Assembly: GCA_016235455.1 (NCBI GenBank)
Contig: JACRKZ010000043.1
Coordinates: 38,290-102,289, forward strand
Length of the DNA: 64,000 bases
DNA from: Armatimonadota bacterium
Lineage (GTDB): Bacteria > Armatimonadota > UBA10988
Direction: 5' to 3'
A program made the translations under genes and the position numbers. The notes under the pieces are model-generated. The model did not search any database. It saw only the letters and a program-made list of their open reading frames with translations, and was not told the origin of the DNA. Positions 48,389 to 59,000 of the stretch are shown here, one piece after another. Positions within the stretch are counted from its first letter, which is position 1, and each line of letters begins with the position of its first letter.

Positions 48389-48590
48389 TGCCGCCCACTC
48401 GCGGCCAGTCCTCCCCAACCTGACCCCACCGTGTCACTGACAACCCCCCTCGCCTGCGGCAGAGTGATTGCAGTCCTTGGATCGAGTTCGACGGGCACGC
48501 TCCGCGAACCACCCCATCGAGCGCCAAACGATGTCTCTGCGCGTCGTTCGCTGTCGCCCGATACCATCAGTACCAGGAGGCGGGTCAGTC

Positions 48591-49532
48591 ATGCTGACCG
48601 AGGAACAACGGCTAGGCCGCGCCCAGGAGGCGGCTCGACGCGCACGCCGGCTGAAAGGCTGGATGGCGCCGTGTCGGGTCTGTCCGCGTGAGTGCGGCGT
48701 CGACCGGCTGTGCGGCGAGGCCGGGCTGTGCCATACGCCCGACCGCCCGGCCGTGGCTGGGTTTGGGCCGGATTTCGACGAAGTGGCGCCGCTGGTCGGC
48801 ACCGGCGGCTCAGGCACCGTGCGCTTCGCCGGCTGCGCACTGCGCTGCAGCTACTGTCAGGACCATGAGATCAGCCAGCCGGCCGACGAACAGATGGTCA
48901 GCCAGCTCGTGGAGACCGATGCGCTGGCCATGATCTTCGTGGCACTGCAGAACCGCGGCTGCCACAACATCAATCTGGTCACCCCCAGCCACATCGTGCC
49001 CCAGATCGTTGAGGCGCTGGCGCTGGCCTATGCCGATGGTCTGACCGTCCCCATCGTCTACAACTGCGGCGGCTACGAGAGTGTCGACACGCTGCGCCAA
49101 CTTGACGGACTGATCGACATCTACCTGACGGATTTCAAGTACGGCACCACCCAGCAGTACTCCCAGGCGCCCGGCTACGTCGGCGTCTGCCGCGAGGCGG
49201 TGCGTGAGATGCATCGCCAGGTGGGCGACCTGCAGATCAACCGCCGCGGCGTGGCCCAGCGCGGTCTCATGGTTCGCCATATGGTGCTGCCCGGCGGCCT
49301 GGCCGGCTCGCGCGAGGTGGCCAAGTTTGTGGCCGACGAGATCTCGCTCGACACCTGGTGTACCGTCACTGGCACCTACCAGCCCGCCCACCGCGCCGTG
49401 CGCCTGCCCGAACTCAGCCGCGCGCCGAGCGGCTGGGAGATCGAGGCGGCCCGCGAGGCCTTCTGGCACGCCGGCCTGCACCGGCTGGCCACGCCCCCCA
49501 TCACCCGCGGCCCAGTCTCGCCGCTGCATTGA
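48591..49532 (+). CDS. radical SAM protein, PflA/PflX-like
   Basis: CRVCPRECGVDRLCGEAGLC; radical SAM CxxxCxxC in CALRCSYCQDHEIS; VYNCGGYESVDTLRQLDGLIDIYLTDFKYG. Confidence 0.9.
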   Translation: MLTEEQRLGRAQEAARRARRLKGWMAPCRVCPRECGVDRLCGEAGLCHTPDRPAVAGFGPDFDEVAPLVGTGGSGTVRFAGCALRCSYCQDHEISQPADEQMVSQLVETDALAMIFVALQNRGCHNINLVTPSHIVPQIVEALALAYADGLTVPIVYNCGGYESVDTLRQLDGLIDIYLTDFKYGTTQQYSQAPGYVGVCREAVREMHRQVGDLQINRRGVAQRGLMVRHMVLPGGLAGSREVAKFVADEISLDTWCTVTGTYQPAHRAVRLPELSRAPSGWEIEAAREAFWHAGLHRLATPPITRGPVSPLH

Positions 49533-49583
49533 CCTTGCGCATTCGTATGTGCTAAGCTGGATCTGCCCGTTCGGAGCATTCCA

Positions 49584-51800
49584 GTGTCGACTTGCTGCCG
49601 TCTGTTTGTTCTGCTGGCCCTCGCCCGGCTGGTCGGCGCCGAGGTGGTGCCGGTCGGCGCCGGTGGCTACCTCACCACGCCGCCCGCGCCATGCAAGCCA
49701 ATCGCCGCCGTGCCGTTCCGCACCGCTGATGTCGCCGGGCCGATGGCGACGGGGCAGTGGTGGAGCTCGCTGGTCTGGCAGACGTATTCGCAGCCGATGT
49801 TCGCGCATCCGCTGGTGCTGCGCTGCACCGAGGGCGGCGTGACGCTCAGCTACCCCGGCGACCGCATCCACGGCGACAAGGTGGGCATCTTCGGCGGTGG
49901 AGCGGGTCCCAACGGCGACCTGCGCATCGGCCACTCCACCGCGCCGAGCTTCCCGCGGGCCGACTGCGGCGGCTACTCGGACTGGTTCGTCACGGCGGCC
50001 ATGAGCAATGGGCCCGCCGGTCTGCGCGTGAGCTTCGGTCACGGCAGCCCGTACGTCTTCGTGCGCACGGTCGGCGGCGATGCCGCGCTGACCCTCGGCG
50101 GCAAGGCCACCATCTGGTCGGGCACGGCCAACGGCGCCACGCTGGGCATCACTGTCAACGGCCATCACTACGGGCTGTTCGGCCCGGTAGGCTCGACCTG
50201 GACCGGGCTCGACGGTCCGGCGCTCATCTGCGCCGCCAAGGGCCGCGACTACCTGACCGTGGCCCTGCTGCCCGACGCCCGGCCGGAGACACTGGCGCTG
50301 TTCACCAAGACCGCGCACAACCACGTCACGGACACGCGGGTGAGTTGGAGCGTGGCCGGCGGGCGGATCACAGCCACGTATGCCTACACGACCAGGCCGC
50401 TGGAAGGCAGCGGTGTCGGCACGCTGTTCGCGTTGTACCCCCACCAGTGGAAGACTATGTCGAGCCCGCTGACCGAGCTGACCTACGGCTCGGTGCGCGG
50501 CACGATGAAGGTTGGCGCGGGCACGAGCTTCGTCACCACCACGCCGGTGCAGGGGCTGCTGCCACGGCTGCCCGACCAGGGCATCGTCGACCGCGAGCGC
50601 ACGCTGGCGCTGCTGCGGGCCGAAGCGGAACGTAAGGCGCCCGGGTTCGGCGACACCTACTGGGAAGGCAAGCATCTGGGCCGGTTGGCCACGCTCAGCG
50701 GCGTGGCCGAGGCGGCGGGCGCGACGGACCTGCAAGCCGCCTTCCAGGCCGAGCTCCGGCGGCGGTTGGAGGCCTGGTTCACCGCCACCGAGGGCAAGGA
50801 CCAGCCGGTCTTCTACTACAACGCGGTGTGGGGCTCGCTGATCGGCAGTCGGCCGTCGTATGGCTCCGACATGCCGCTCAACGACCACCACTTCCACTAC
50901 GGCTACTTCATCCGCGCGGCGGCCGAGGTGGCGCGGCATGACGCGGCCTGGGCGACGAAGTGGGGGCCGATGGTCAAGCTGCTCATTCGGGACATCGCCA
51001 GCCCCGACCGGCGCGACCCGCTGTTCCCGTTCCTGCGCTGCTTCGACAAGTACGCGGGCCACTCATGGGCGTCCGGCGATGCCAACTTCGGTGACGGTAA
51101 CAACCAGGAGTCCTCGTCGGAATCGCTCAACGCCTGGTACGGGACGGCGCTGTGGGGTGAGGCCACCGGCGATGCCGCGCTGCGCGATGCCGGCCTCTAC
51201 CTGTTCAACACCGAGCGCACGGCGGTTGAGCAGTACTGGTTCGACGTGGACGGCACCAACTACCCCAAGGACTATCCCAACGTGGCGTTGGGCATGGTGT
51301 GGGGTGGCAAGGGCGCCTTCGGCACCTGGTTCTCGGGTGATATCGACTGCATCCACGGCATCAACTGGCTGCCGTTCACACCGGCATCGCTGTACATGGG
51401 CCGGCACCCGGATTACGTGGCACGCAACCACGCCCGCATCGTCGAAGTGCGCGAGCGCCACGGCGACTACAACAATGGCTGGGGCGACCTGGTGGCGATG
51501 TTTGGCGCGCTGGCCGAGCCCGCGCCGGCGGTCGCTTATCTGAAGGCGACGCCCGACCCCAAACTCGAGGGCGGCAACTCGTTGGCCTTCATGGACCATT
51601 GGGTGCACACGCTCGACCGCCTGGGCCATGTGGACGCCGGCGTGACAGCCGACCATTGGCTCAACACAGTGTTCGTCAAGGACGGTCGGCGCACGTACGT
51701 CGCCTACAATGGCCAAGCGACGCCGCGCGCGGTCAGCTTCTCCGACGGGACCAGGCTGCCGGTCCCCGCGCGTGCACTGTCGGTGAAGCAGAACCCATGA
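49584..51800 (+). CDS. GH81-like endo-1,3-beta-glucanase family protein
   Basis: WWSSLVWQTYSQPMFAHPLVLRC; DMPLNDHHFHYGYFIRAAAEVA; FPFLRCFDKYAGHSWASGDANFGDGNNQESSSESLNAWYG. Confidence 0.88.
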   Translation: MSTCCRLFVLLALARLVGAEVVPVGAGGYLTTPPAPCKPIAAVPFRTADVAGPMATGQWWSSLVWQTYSQPMFAHPLVLRCTEGGVTLSYPGDRIHGDKVGIFGGGAGPNGDLRIGHSTAPSFPRADCGGYSDWFVTAAMSNGPAGLRVSFGHGSPYVFVRTVGGDAALTLGGKATIWSGTANGATLGITVNGHHYGLFGPVGSTWTGLDGPALICAAKGRDYLTVALLPDARPETLALFTKTAHNHVTDTRVSWSVAGGRITATYAYTTRPLEGSGVGTLFALYPHQWKTMSSPLTELTYGSVRGTMKVGAGTSFVTTTPVQGLLPRLPDQGIVDRERTLALLRAEAERKAPGFGDTYWEGKHLGRLATLSGVAEAAGATDLQAAFQAELRRRLEAWFTATEGKDQPVFYYNAVWGSLIGSRPSYGSDMPLNDHHFHYGYFIRAAAEVARHDAAWATKWGPMVKLLIRDIASPDRRDPLFPFLRCFDKYAGHSWASGDANFGDGNNQESSSESLNAWYGTALWGEATGDAALRDAGLYLFNTERTAVEQYWFDVDGTNYPKDYPNVALGMVWGGKGAFGTWFSGDIDCIHGINWLPFTPASLYMGRHPDYVARNHARIVEVRERHGDYNNGWGDLVAMFGALAEPAPAVAYLKATPDPKLEGGNSLAFMDHWVHTLDRLGHVDAGVTADHWLNTVFVKDGRRTYVAYNGQATPRAVSFSDGTRLPVPARALSVKQNP

Positions 51801-52261
51801 CCAAACCCAAACGCGTGCTGTTTGTCTGCCTGGGCAACATCTGCCGGTCGCCCAGCGGCGAGGGTGTGCTGGCTCATGTCGTGGCGGAGCGCGGGCTGAG
51901 CCAGCGCATCCAGGTGGAGTCCGCCGGCACGGGCGCCTGGCATATTGGCGAACTGCCCGACCCGCGATCGCGCCAGGCGGCGGCGCGGCGCGGCTACCGC
52001 CTGGACAGTCGCGCCCAGCAGGTGCAGTCGGCCGACTTCGACCGCTGCGACCTGATCATCGCCATGGACCGCGACAACCTCAAGACGCTACGCGCCATGG
52101 ACCCCGGCGGGCGCGCCCGCGTCTGTCTGCTGAGCGACTTCCTGCCGCCGGGCAGCCCGATCGATGTGCCAGACCCGTACTACGGCGGCCCGTTGGGGTT
52201 CGAGCACGTGCTGGACCTGATCGAGGCGGCTTGTGAGGCTATTCTGGCCGAGCTGACGTAG
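51797..52261 (+). CDS. low-molecular-weight protein-tyrosine phosphatase family
   Basis: VLFVCLGNICRSPSGEGVL (P-loop CxxxxxRS); DVPDPYYGGPLGFEHVLDLIEAAC; ATGA overlap with preceding gene. Confidence 0.93.
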   Translation: MTKPKRVLFVCLGNICRSPSGEGVLAHVVAERGLSQRIQVESAGTGAWHIGELPDPRSRQAAARRGYRLDSRAQQVQSADFDRCDLIIAMDRDNLKTLRAMDPGGRARVCLLSDFLPPGSPIDVPDPYYGGPLGFEHVLDLIEAACEAILAELT

Positions 52262-52262
52262 A

Positions 52263-52404
52263 AACGGTGTCAGGGACCGTTTTCAGCACCAGAAGCTCAA
52301 TCGGTGCCGGGCTAAAAGAACGGTGTCAGGGACCGCTTTCGCTCGCGAAAACGGTCCCTGACACCGTTCTTTTGCTGACACCGTTCTTTTGGCCCGGCAC
52401 CGAT
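52263..52404. repeat. nested inverted repeat, multiple copies of AACGGTGTCAGGGACCG / CGGTCCCTGACACCGTT
   Basis: Direct reading: aacggtgtcagggaccgtttt, aacggtgtcagggaccgcttt, aaaacggtccctgacaccgttctttt, gctgacaccgttctttt; flanked by inverted ATCGGTGCCGGGC / GCCCGGCACCGAT. Confidence 0.9.
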
Positions 52405-52924
52405 CACCTGGTGCGAACGTCGGCATCCCAGGCCAGCTTGGCGAAGACCAGCGGCGCGATCAGGCAGGCGCCTAACACCGCCACCAGGAGCACGACGATC
52501 ATGCCGGTCGGCGGTAGCGCGCAACTGGCCAGCACGGCCAGGCCGGCGGCCACGAAGCACGGGCCGGCGAAGCGGTGCGTGGCGGTCCAGACGCGGTCGC
52601 TGTTCAGCGTCCACTCGAGGCGTGGATGAGCAGGCCGTGCACGACGACGAAGAACGCGGAGGTCCACAAGCAGATGGTGCCGGCGGCCTTGCCGAGTGCG
52701 CCCGCGGGGTCGCTGCGTCGCGCCGCCACCGCCAGGCTCAGGCCCATGAACAGGGCCAGGGCCGGCGACATCATCAAGCCGACCGACCTGGGCAGGAAGC
52801 TGTCTACCTGTCCGTGGATGTTCCAGTGACTGGGCATCGGGTCGGGCACCGCCGACCAGTAGAACGCGCTGGCCACCAAAGCTATCGCCGCCATCGCCAG
52901 ACAGCCGATCATCGCTCGATACAT
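52404..52924 (-). pseudogene. SdpI/DUF1648 family membrane protein, apparent internal deletion with frameshift
   Basis: MYRAMIGCLAMAAIALVASAFYWSAVPDPMPSHWNIHGQVDSFLPR...VVVHGLLIHA then frame switch to LEWTLNSDRVWTATHRFAGPCFVAAGLAVL; the usual segment before the WTLxSDRVW motif is absent. Confidence 0.75.
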
Positions 52925-52928
52925 GGAC

Positions 52929-54533
52929 CTACTCCGCCTGGAGACTGTAGCGCTGCAGCAGTCGCCGAAGGTTCCCACCCAGGATCAGTCGTTTCTGCTC
53001 CATGCTGAGTCGGGCGAAGAGGATCGGGCCCAGGCCCCAGGCGATGGGCAGATCCTGCAGGTCGGAGCCGAACATCAGTCGATCCGCGCCAATGGTGGCC
53101 ACCAGGTCCTCGCAGCCGCGTGGGCCCAGCAACGGGCACGAGCACACATAGAGGTTCTCGTGGCGCCGCATCACCTCGGCATAGGCGGCGGTGCTGTGGC
53201 CGGTGATGAAGCAGGCGTCGGGGTAGCTGCTGACCAGTCGCTGGATCTGCTGGGCCGAGCCCCAGTTGTGGTCGAGGACGAACTGCCGGTGCGCGTTGGC
53301 CCAGGCGCAGGCCACATCGAGCAGCGGGCCTTCCTCGGGATAGCCCTGGTAGTAGGGGATCAGCTTGATGCCGCGCAGGCCCATGGCTGCGCCGCGCTCC
53401 AGTTCGGCCAGCATGGCTACTTCGCCGCGGTGCGGGTTGAGCATGGTGAAGCCGAGGAAGCGGCCGGGATAGCGCGCCACGGCTTCGGCCACCGTGTCGT
53501 TGCCCGGCCGCTCATCGCTGAACACTCCGGTGAAGCTGAAGATGCAGGTCTGCTCCACGCCGAGCCGGTCCATCTCGCGGACCACGCTGTCCAGGTCGCC
53601 GTCGGGCAGATGGTAGTGCGCCGCGGTGTCGCCGCGGTGCCCGTGGCAGTCGGCGATGAGCGGCTCCCCTGCCGGGAACTCACCGCTCTGACCGAAGGCG
53701 ACGTACGCATCGGCGGGCGGCGGCAGTTCGACCTCGGGCTGCGCCCTGTCCGACCAAGCTATCAGGCGGCGCAGATTGTCGCCGGCGATGAGGCGTTTGG
53801 CGTCGTCGTCGATCTCGGCGCCGGTCAGCGTGGCCTGGGTCATGCCCTGCCCGAACTCGGGCCAGTTGCTGCCGAACAGCAGGCGCTCGGGGCCGAAGGT
53901 GCGGCTCAAGTACTCAATGCCGCGGTGCAGCCACCAGCCGCTGGTCTCCAGGTGCAGGTTGGGGCAGGCCTCCAGCGCCCGATAGGCCAGGCGCTGGCTG
54001 CGGCGGATGCGGTGTTCGCTGACGACCACCGGCAGACTGGGCCAGCGTCGGCAGAGGTCGACCACCGACTCCCACGGCGTGTCGTCCATGCCGCCGGCGC
54101 CCGCCGGGCCGATCTCATTGGGGTTGATGATGACCGGCACGCGTTCGGCGGCGAGCGGCTCCAGGAAGGCGTCGACGCACCAGTCGGCGAGGCTGAAGCG
54201 GTACTGCCGCGGGTACAGCAGCACCGCTCCGACGTGGTTGGCGCGCAGTTGGTCGAGCAACTCCTGGCCCGTGGGCTGCTCATCGTCCCCGGCCGCGGGC
54301 AGCGCCGCCCAGGCGGCATGGAGCCGCGGGTGGCCGGCGACGGTGGCCAACACGCGACGGTTACCGTCGAGCGGATGGTGTTCGCGCGCCAGGGCATCGA
54401 CGACCAGCGCCTCGGCGATGCCGTGATGGTCCATCTCGGCCAGCAGATCGTCCGCGGTGTGCAGCCCACCGGGCCGCAGTCGCAGATGGCGTCCGACGAC
54501 GCAGTTGGCATCGAACAGCGACCAGCGGCCCAT
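52929..54533 (-). CDS. two-domain amidohydrolase (tandem amidohydrolase_2-like domains)
   Basis: MGRWSLFDANCVVGRHLR...FGPERLLFGSNWPEFGQG (domain 1) and PLIADCHGHRGDTAAHYHLPDGDLDSVVREMDRLGVEQT...IGADRLMFGSDLQDLP (domain 2). Confidence 0.87.
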   Translation of the reverse strand: MGRWSLFDANCVVGRHLRLRPGGLHTADDLLAEMDHHGIAEALVVDALAREHHPLDGNRRVLATVAGHPRLHAAWAALPAAGDDEQPTGQELLDQLRANHVGAVLLYPRQYRFSLADWCVDAFLEPLAAERVPVIINPNEIGPAGAGGMDDTPWESVVDLCRRWPSLPVVVSEHRIRRSQRLAYRALEACPNLHLETSGWWLHRGIEYLSRTFGPERLLFGSNWPEFGQGMTQATLTGAEIDDDAKRLIAGDNLRRLIAWSDRAQPEVELPPPADAYVAFGQSGEFPAGEPLIADCHGHRGDTAAHYHLPDGDLDSVVREMDRLGVEQTCIFSFTGVFSDERPGNDTVAEAVARYPGRFLGFTMLNPHRGEVAMLAELERGAAMGLRGIKLIPYYQGYPEEGPLLDVACAWANAHRQFVLDHNWGSAQQIQRLVSSYPDACFITGHSTAAYAEVMRRHENLYVCSCPLLGPRGCEDLVATIGADRLMFGSDLQDLPIAWGLGPILFARLSMEQKRLILGGNLRRLLQRYSLQAE

Positions 54534-54544
54534 GGGCGGCTCCC

Positions 54545-55837
54545 TCATTCGACGCGCGTGCAGTACGCGTCGAGCACCTTGGTCAGGCCCAGCGCGATGG
54601 CGTCGGCGTCCTCGGGCGAGTACCACTGGTCCAGGTGGACCGTGACCACGCGGTTGTACAGGTCGACCGCCCGCGGACAGCGCTCGGGGCGGCACTGGTC
54701 GGCATGGTCGCCAAACAGCGGGTACATGTCGCTGTACAGGTGCCAGTCGGGTGCGGCCTGGGGGCCGCGGTAACCCGCGCCGATGCCCTCGGCGCCCAGC
54801 GCGGCCACGATCTGCTGCGCCAGTTCGTGGGTCTGGGGGAAGAAGCGCAGCATATAGCCGATGTCGCCCTCGGGGTCGTTGGACTTCTGCCAGGTGATCT
54901 CGGCATAGCGGCCGAGTTGCCCGACGATGCGGCGGAACACGGCGCGGTAGCGAGCCACCACGTCGTCGAGCTTGGCCAACTGCACACGGTCCAGCGTTGA
55001 CTCGAGCTCGGAGAGGCGGTAGTTGGTGCCGGCGAACAGTTCGCCCGCGTAGCGCTCGGGCGCGAAGCGGTCGGGCCGCCACAAGCCGCCGCCCTCCGCG
55101 GTCTGCAGCGCGCGCTCGGCGAGCCGGTCGTCGTTGGTCAGGACCATGCCGCCCTCGCCGGCGCCGGTGATCTTATAAGCGGAGATGCTGAAGCAGCCGA
55201 GGTCGCCCCAGGTGCCGACGAAACGGCCGTGGTAGGTGGCGCCCGGCGACTGGGCGCAGTCCTCGATGACCGCCAGGTCGTGCTTCCGGGCGAAGGCCAG
55301 CACTGGCTCCAGGTCGCAGACAAAGCCCCAGTGGTGGGTGGGGATGACCGCCTTGGTGCGCGCGGTGAGGCAGGCTTCGAGCCCGCCAGGATCGAGCTGC
55401 AGGGACTCGTCCACATCGCAGAAGACCGGCGTGGCGCCGACCAGGGCCACGGCCATGCTGGTGGCCAGGAAGCCCATGGCCGGCACGATGACCTCGTCGC
55501 CTGGTCGCAGGCCGACAGCCTGCGCCGCGCAGTGCAGCGCGCCGGTGCCCGAGCTGACGGCCTGGGCGTGCTTCACACCGTACTTGGCGCGCGCCTCGGC
55601 CTCGTACAGCTCGCCTTCGGGCGGACCGGGGTAGGCGGTGATCCAGCGCGACAGGGTTGGCCCGCCGGGCGGCAGATCGGCATCGGATACAGCGGCTGCA
55701 AGCCTTTGCAGGGCTTCCTCGCTGTAGCCGAAGCGATGCGCCAGGGCCAGGAACTCGGCGGTGCCGATCTTGGGTTGCGGTTGGCCGGTGCGCTGGGCGA
55801 AAGCCGGAGTGCCACCGTGCAGGGCCAGGTCATTCAT
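54545..55837 (-). CDS. DegT/DnrJ/EryC1/StrS family aminotransferase
   Basis: KHAQAVSSGTGALHCAAQAVGLRPGDEVIVPAMGFLATSMAVALVGATPVFCDVD; AVIEDCAQSPGATYHG; FSISAYKITGAGEGGMVLTND. Confidence 0.93.
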   Translation of the reverse strand: MNDLALHGGTPAFAQRTGQPQPKIGTAEFLALAHRFGYSEEALQRLAAAVSDADLPPGGPTLSRWITAYPGPPEGELYEAEARAKYGVKHAQAVSSGTGALHCAAQAVGLRPGDEVIVPAMGFLATSMAVALVGATPVFCDVDESLQLDPGGLEACLTARTKAVIPTHHWGFVCDLEPVLAFARKHDLAVIEDCAQSPGATYHGRFVGTWGDLGCFSISAYKITGAGEGGMVLTNDDRLAERALQTAEGGGLWRPDRFAPERYAGELFAGTNYRLSELESTLDRVQLAKLDDVVARYRAVFRRIVGQLGRYAEITWQKSNDPEGDIGYMLRFFPQTHELAQQIVAALGAEGIGAGYRGPQAAPDWHLYSDMYPLFGDHADQCRPERCPRAVDLYNRVVTVHLDQWYSPEDADAIALGLTKVLDAYCTRVE

Positions 55838-56006
55838 AGTTCACCTCGAGCGGCACAAACCTTCGCGCTGGTGGCCGTAGGTCCTTGTGGAATCGCCGGG
55901 CCTTCTGCTAGAATTGCCGGCGCAGGTGGGAACGATTCCATGTGGTAGCCTGTCGGAGCGATCTGGCAGCGCGCGGGTCGCGGGAATCGGCCCCGAGGAG
56001 ACGGTG

Positions 56007-59000
56007 ATGCGTATGCGGTACATGGCCCTGGCGATGGTGCTGGGCCTGGCGCTTTCGGCCCTGGCCGACCCCGGCTACTACGCCAAGCGCGACGGCTGGC
56101 GCGAGACGCTGCTGGCGGCCCGCGAGGCCCTTATCAAGAGTGAAGAAGAGGCGGCTCGTAGTGCCAAGCCCGAGGTCAAGGAACCCGTGACCTTGGGTCC
56201 GTGGTACCGCATCGGCCCGTTCGCCGATAAGGGCATGTGCACCTTTGCCGACGCCGCTCCGCCCGAGGCCGAGATCGCCCTGGACAAGTCGTACGGCGCG
56301 GACAAGCTGGCCTGGGTCAAGTCCGACTACGAGGACGGCACGGTCCATGACCTGCCGGGCAAGGACGCGGCCAACACCTACCTCTACCGCACCATCACCG
56401 CGGCCAAGGCCATCACGCTGACCGGCTACTTCGGCAGCGACGACGGTCTGGTGGTCTGGTTCAACGGCGAGAAGCTGCTGAGCCAGGATGTGCCGCGCGG
56501 CGCCGGCGCCAACCAGGCCTCGGCCCCGCTCAACATGAAGGCCGGCGAGAACAAGCTGCTGCTCAAGATCCACAACAACACCGGTGGGCACGGCTTCTAC
56601 TTCGCGCTGCAGGCCAGCCCCAAGGGCGCCGACCCCCGCGTCGAGGCGCGCAACCAGTTGTGGTCGATGGTCGAGCGTGACTTCGCCGACGAAGCGGCCC
56701 GCCGCCAGATGCAGTGGGAGCGCGCCGACGGCATCTGGAACGCCGACTGGACCGCGGGCGACCTGAAGGCCATTGCCGACCGCTACGTCAAGGCCGTCAA
56801 GGTGGCCCACCTGGTCGTCGAGGCCAAGCGCCTGGCCGCCGCCGTCAAGACGCCTGGCGACCTGGTGCCGCTGGCCAAGGTCTATGAGAAGTCGCAACTG
56901 ATCACGCAGGGCATCGCCGGCATGAAGGCCTTCGACTCGGCGCCGTTGCGCCGCGCGCTCGACGACCTGACGGCCACCTACGGCGACGCCCGCTACCCGC
57001 GCGGCAAGGAGTTCGCCGCCCGTCTGGACACGTTGGAGAAGGCGCGCGAAGCGGCCATCGACGGGGCTCAGAAGGGCGACGCGTCGGCGGTGGAAGGCGC
57101 GGCCAAGACCGCGGCCGACCTGGAAACGCTGCGCCGCGACGTGCTCATGGCCAATCCGCTGGTGGCCGAGCTGGACAAGCTCGTCTACGTCAAGCGCCGC
57201 ACGAACAACATGGGTCTGCCGCAGAACTGGCAGGGCAATACGTCCATCGCTCGCACCGGCTATGAGAACCAGATCGACCGGCTGTCGCTGCGCGACGGCT
57301 CGGTGACCACGGTCTACAAGCCCGAGGGTGGCCGCTTCGTGGGCAACCTGTACATGCACTGGGACGCCCAGCGCATGTTGTTCTCCATGCCCAACGCGGA
57401 CAACCGCTGGGACATCTTCGAGGTCAAGCCCGACGGCCAGGGCCTGCGCGAAGTGGGCCCCAACGATGAGCCGGACGTCGACAACTACGACGCCTGCTAC
57501 CTGCCCAGCGGCAAGATCATCTTCTGCTCCACGCGCGTCTTCCATGGCGTGCCGTGCGTCGGTGGCGCTGACGCGGTGGGCAACCTCTGCGTCATGGACA
57601 ACGACGGCAAGAACGTGCGCATGCTGGCCTTCGACCAGGACCATAACTGGTGCCCGACGGTGACCAACGACGGCCGCGTCATGTACACCCGCTGGGAGTA
57701 CTCGGATACCGCGCACTACTTCACGCGCATCCTGTTCAAGATGAACCCCGACGGCACGCGCCAGATGGAAATGTACGGCTCGAACTCGTTCTGGCCGAAC
57801 TCCATGTTCTACACGCGCGCCATCCCCAACGACCCGACCAAGGTCGTGACCATCGTCAGCGGCCACCACGGCGTGCCGCGCATGGGCGAGATGGCTATCA
57901 TCGACCCCTCCAAGGGCCGGCGCGAGACCGGTGGCGCCGAGCAGTTGATCACGCAGTACGGCAAGCCGGTGGAGAACAAGGTCGAGGACCAGTTGGTCAA
58001 CAACTCCTGGCCCAAGTTCCTGCATCCCTACCCGCTGTCGGACAAGTACTTCCTGGTCGCCTCTCAGCCCACGCCGCAGTCCAACTGGGGCATCTACCTG
58101 GTGGACAAGTTCGACAACATGCTGCTGCTGCGCGAGGAGCCCGGCTTCGCCCTGCTCGAGCCCGTGGCAGTCCTCGCGCGACCGGTGCCGCCGATCATCC
58201 CCGACGCGGTCAAGCCTGAGCGCAAGGACGCCTCGGTCTACGTGGCCGACCTCTACGCCGGACCGGGCCTGGCCGGCATCCCGCGCGGTACGGTCAAGCA
58301 GATCCGGCTCTACACGCCGCACTACAGCTACAACAACATGGGCGGCCACATCAACATCGGCATCGAAGGCCCGTGGGACGTGCGCCGCATCCTCGGCACC
58401 GTACCGGTCAACGACGACGGCTCGGTGGCGTTCAACGTGCCGGCCAACACGCCCATCTCCTTCCAGGCGTGCGACGCTCAGGGCCGCGCGCTGCAGATGA
58501 TGCGCAGTTGGTACACCGCCATGCCCGGCGAGGTCATCTCCTGCGCCGGCTGCCATGAGAGCCAGAACGGCGCCATCGGCAACCGGCCGACGACCGCCGC
58601 GGCGCGTCGCCAGCCATACGACATCGCCACCTGGCGCGGGCCGGTGCGTGGCTTCTCCTGGAAGCGCGACGTGCAGACGCAGGTGCTGGACAAGTTCTGC
58701 GTCGGCTGCCACGACGGCACCACGGCCTACGACGGCAAGCCGCACATGGATCTGCGCGCCTCCAACGAGAAGGGCTGGGGCGGCTTCGACAAGTCGTACA
58801 TCGCCCTGCATCCCTTCGTGCGTCGCCACGGTCCCGAAGGCGACGACCACATGCTCGCGCCGATGGACTTCTTCGCCAACACCAGCGAGCTGGTGCAGAT
58901 GCTGCAGAAGGGCCACCACGGCGTCAAGCTCGACGACGAGGCGTGGGACCGGTTGTACACCTGGATCGACCTGAACGTACCCGACCATGGTACCTGGACA

